Shown here piece by piece: positions 4,774 to 5,471 of a stretch of DNA of 5,471 bases. The stretch comes from Deltaproteobacteria bacterium (GTDB lineage: Bacteria; Myxococcota_A; UBA9160; SZUA-336). The position numbers and the translations under genes were made by a program. Position 1 is the first letter of the stretch. Every line of letters starts with the position of its first letter. The notes beneath the pieces were generated by a model that saw only the letters and a program-made list of their open reading frames with translations, made no database searches and was not told the origin of the DNA. The stretch lies in NCBI GenBank assembly GCA_030673955.1, contig DAOVBF010000106.1:1-5471 (forward strand). Reading direction: 5' to 3'.

Positions 4774-5471
4774 GTGAACCCCAGCGTGTGCTTCCGCATC
4801 GAGGCGCCTCCGCACGAGGTGGAGCGCCTGATCGCAGAGCTCCACTCGATGGGGACCCTCGGCGTCGAGGAGCGGGAAGGCGAGTCGGGAAGGGCCGGCT
4901 CATTTTCCGTGTTGCTCGTCTACTTCTCGGCCGCACACGTTCCGGCGGCCGAAATCCTGGGGCTGCGCGATTCCGACCGCCGGGTTCGCGTGCACGGCCC
5001 TGAGCACGTTCCCGAGACCGACTGGGAGAGCGCGTGGCGTGCTGGGCTCGAGCCCCGCCAGGTCGGACCGCTCTGGATTCGGCCGTCCTGGTGCGCGTCG
5101 AAGGGGTCCCCCGAGATCCAGATCGATCCCGAGCAGGCCTTCGGCTCCGGCGAGCATGCCAGCACGCGCATGGCCCTGGCTCTGGTGCTGGATGCGCTCG
5201 TGCCGGGCGATCGGGTGCTCGACTTGGGCACGGGCAGTGGAATTCTGGGACTCGGGGCGCTGCGCCTGGGGGCGGGTGCGGCGTTCGGCGTCGACATCGA
5301 CCGTCGGACCTGTGTGAACGCAGCCGCCAACCGCGCTCGGAACGGCCTGCCCCTGGCGCTCGTGTGCGGGACGCTGGCTGCGGTCTCGCCGCGAGCGCGC
5401 TTCGAGATCGTGGTGGCCAATGTCTTGCTGCGCCACTTGGAGCCATGGCTCCCCCGCCTCGCAGGACAGAC
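4774..5471 (+). CDS. prmA: ribosomal protein L11 methyltransferase (3' end outside window)
   Basis: PrmA uses S-adenosylmethionine to trimethylate lysines and the N-terminus of ribosomal protein L11 in the cytoplasm. The frame from GTG 4774 stays open to the window edge, giving 232 complete codons, so the last 50-60 residues of a normal PrmA are missing. The N-terminal substrate-recognition part reads FRIEAPPHEVERLIAELHSM and then LGVEERE. The linker has the family's DWESAW (from D83) and IRPSW stretch. Next come DPEQAFGSGEHASTR (AFGSGEH at 122-128), corresponding to the PrmA signature AFGTGxHxTT, the SAM-binding VLDLGTGSGILGLGAL (from V148), the acidic GVDID (172-176) and VVANVLLRHL (N216), corresponding to the catalytic ANIL segment. 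Start choice is supported by AGAGGA nine bases upstream. The gene is divergent from the aminopeptidase with only 20 bases between start codons. PrmA is usually housekeeping and this copy looks intact where visible. Confidence 0.93.
   Translation, partial: MNPSVCFRIEAPPHEVERLIAELHSMGTLGVEEREGESGRAGSFSVLLVYFSAAHVPAAEILGLRDSDRRVRVHGPEHVPETDWESAWRAGLEPRQVGPLWIRPSWCASKGSPEIQIDPEQAFGSGEHASTRMALALVLDALVPGDRVLDLGTGSGILGLGALRLGAGAAFGVDIDRRTCVNAAANRARNGLPLALVCGTLAAVSPRARFEIVVANVLLRHLEPWLPRLAGQ
4807..4811 (-). promoter_or_regulatory. Shine-Dalgarno-like GGAGG before an out-of-frame ATG, antisense to prmA
   Basis: On the minus strand GGAGG is followed after seven bases by ATG (4799-4797) and then CGG AAG, an MRK start typical of signal peptides. 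As given, this frame stops after 26 codons and is one base out of phase with the aminopeptidase frame. It may be the true aminopeptidase initiation site if a single-base error lies between 4754 and 4796. Confidence 0.4.

Noticed and set aside
4754..5446. Long minus-strand open frame extending the aminopeptidase through the prmA region
   Set aside because: The extension is Arg/Pro/Ala/Ser-rich with no domain, lies antisense to well-supported prmA, and reflects the scarcity of stops in G+C-rich DNA. The mature protein begins at the lipobox region near 4720.
1..5471. Search by eye for CRISPR repeats, insertion-sequence ends, tRNA or rRNA genes and defence-type cassettes
   Set aside because: No regularly spaced direct repeats, transposase motifs, cloverleaf sequences or nuclease/toxin pairs were seen; gene content is conventional.

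Overview
The window is G+C-rich (about two thirds by eye, with roughly 80% or more G/C at third codon positions in the genes checked). It appears to be ordinary chromosome of a Gram-negative bacterium. The Gram-negative call rests on a heptose-bisphosphate phosphatase (lipopolysaccharide precursor pathway), a lipoprotein-type metallopeptidase and a ComEC of the diderm layout. The base composition and a near-perfect sigma-54-type promoter motif would suit a myxobacterial or deltaproteobacterial relative, but no lineage-specific marker is present and that placement is inference.

Layout, left to right: (1) the last 58 codons of an unidentified plus-strand gene (1-177); (2) a 165-base gap holding a small hairpin and a sigma-54-like -24/-12 element at 314-329; (3) an unrecognised small helical protein (343-675, plus); (4) comEC, the inner-membrane DNA-uptake channel with a C-terminal metallo-beta-lactamase domain (751-3030, plus, possibly starting earlier at a CTG at 727); (5) a possible 45-residue single-pass membrane protein (3065-3202, plus) whose 3' end overlaps the convergent gmhB; (6) gmhB (3171-3740, minus); (7) a PF10023/COG4324-type predicted zinc aminopeptidase, probably a lipoprotein (3713-4753, minus), whose 3' end overlaps the gmhB start by 28 bases; (8) prmA, the ribosomal protein L11 methyltransferase, divergent from the aminopeptidase and cut by the window end (4774-5471, plus).

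The plus-strand genes 343-3202 may form one transcription unit. The aminopeptidase and gmhB form a tightly overlapping minus-strand pair. The two minus genes act on the cell envelope (lipoprotein peptidase and LPS sugar precursor), comEC is a DNA-uptake gene, and prmA is translation housekeeping; there is no evident shared pathway.

I see no mobile element, CRISPR array, RNA gene or defence cassette. The points worth a second look are the sigma-54 motif placed about 14 bases before a start codon, the unusual start of comEC, and the head-to-head 5' ends of the aminopeptidase and prmA. There, a strong ribosome-binding site and ATG lie one base out of frame with an otherwise excellent lipoprotein signal peptide, which points to an indel at a four-base C run or to unusual initiation.
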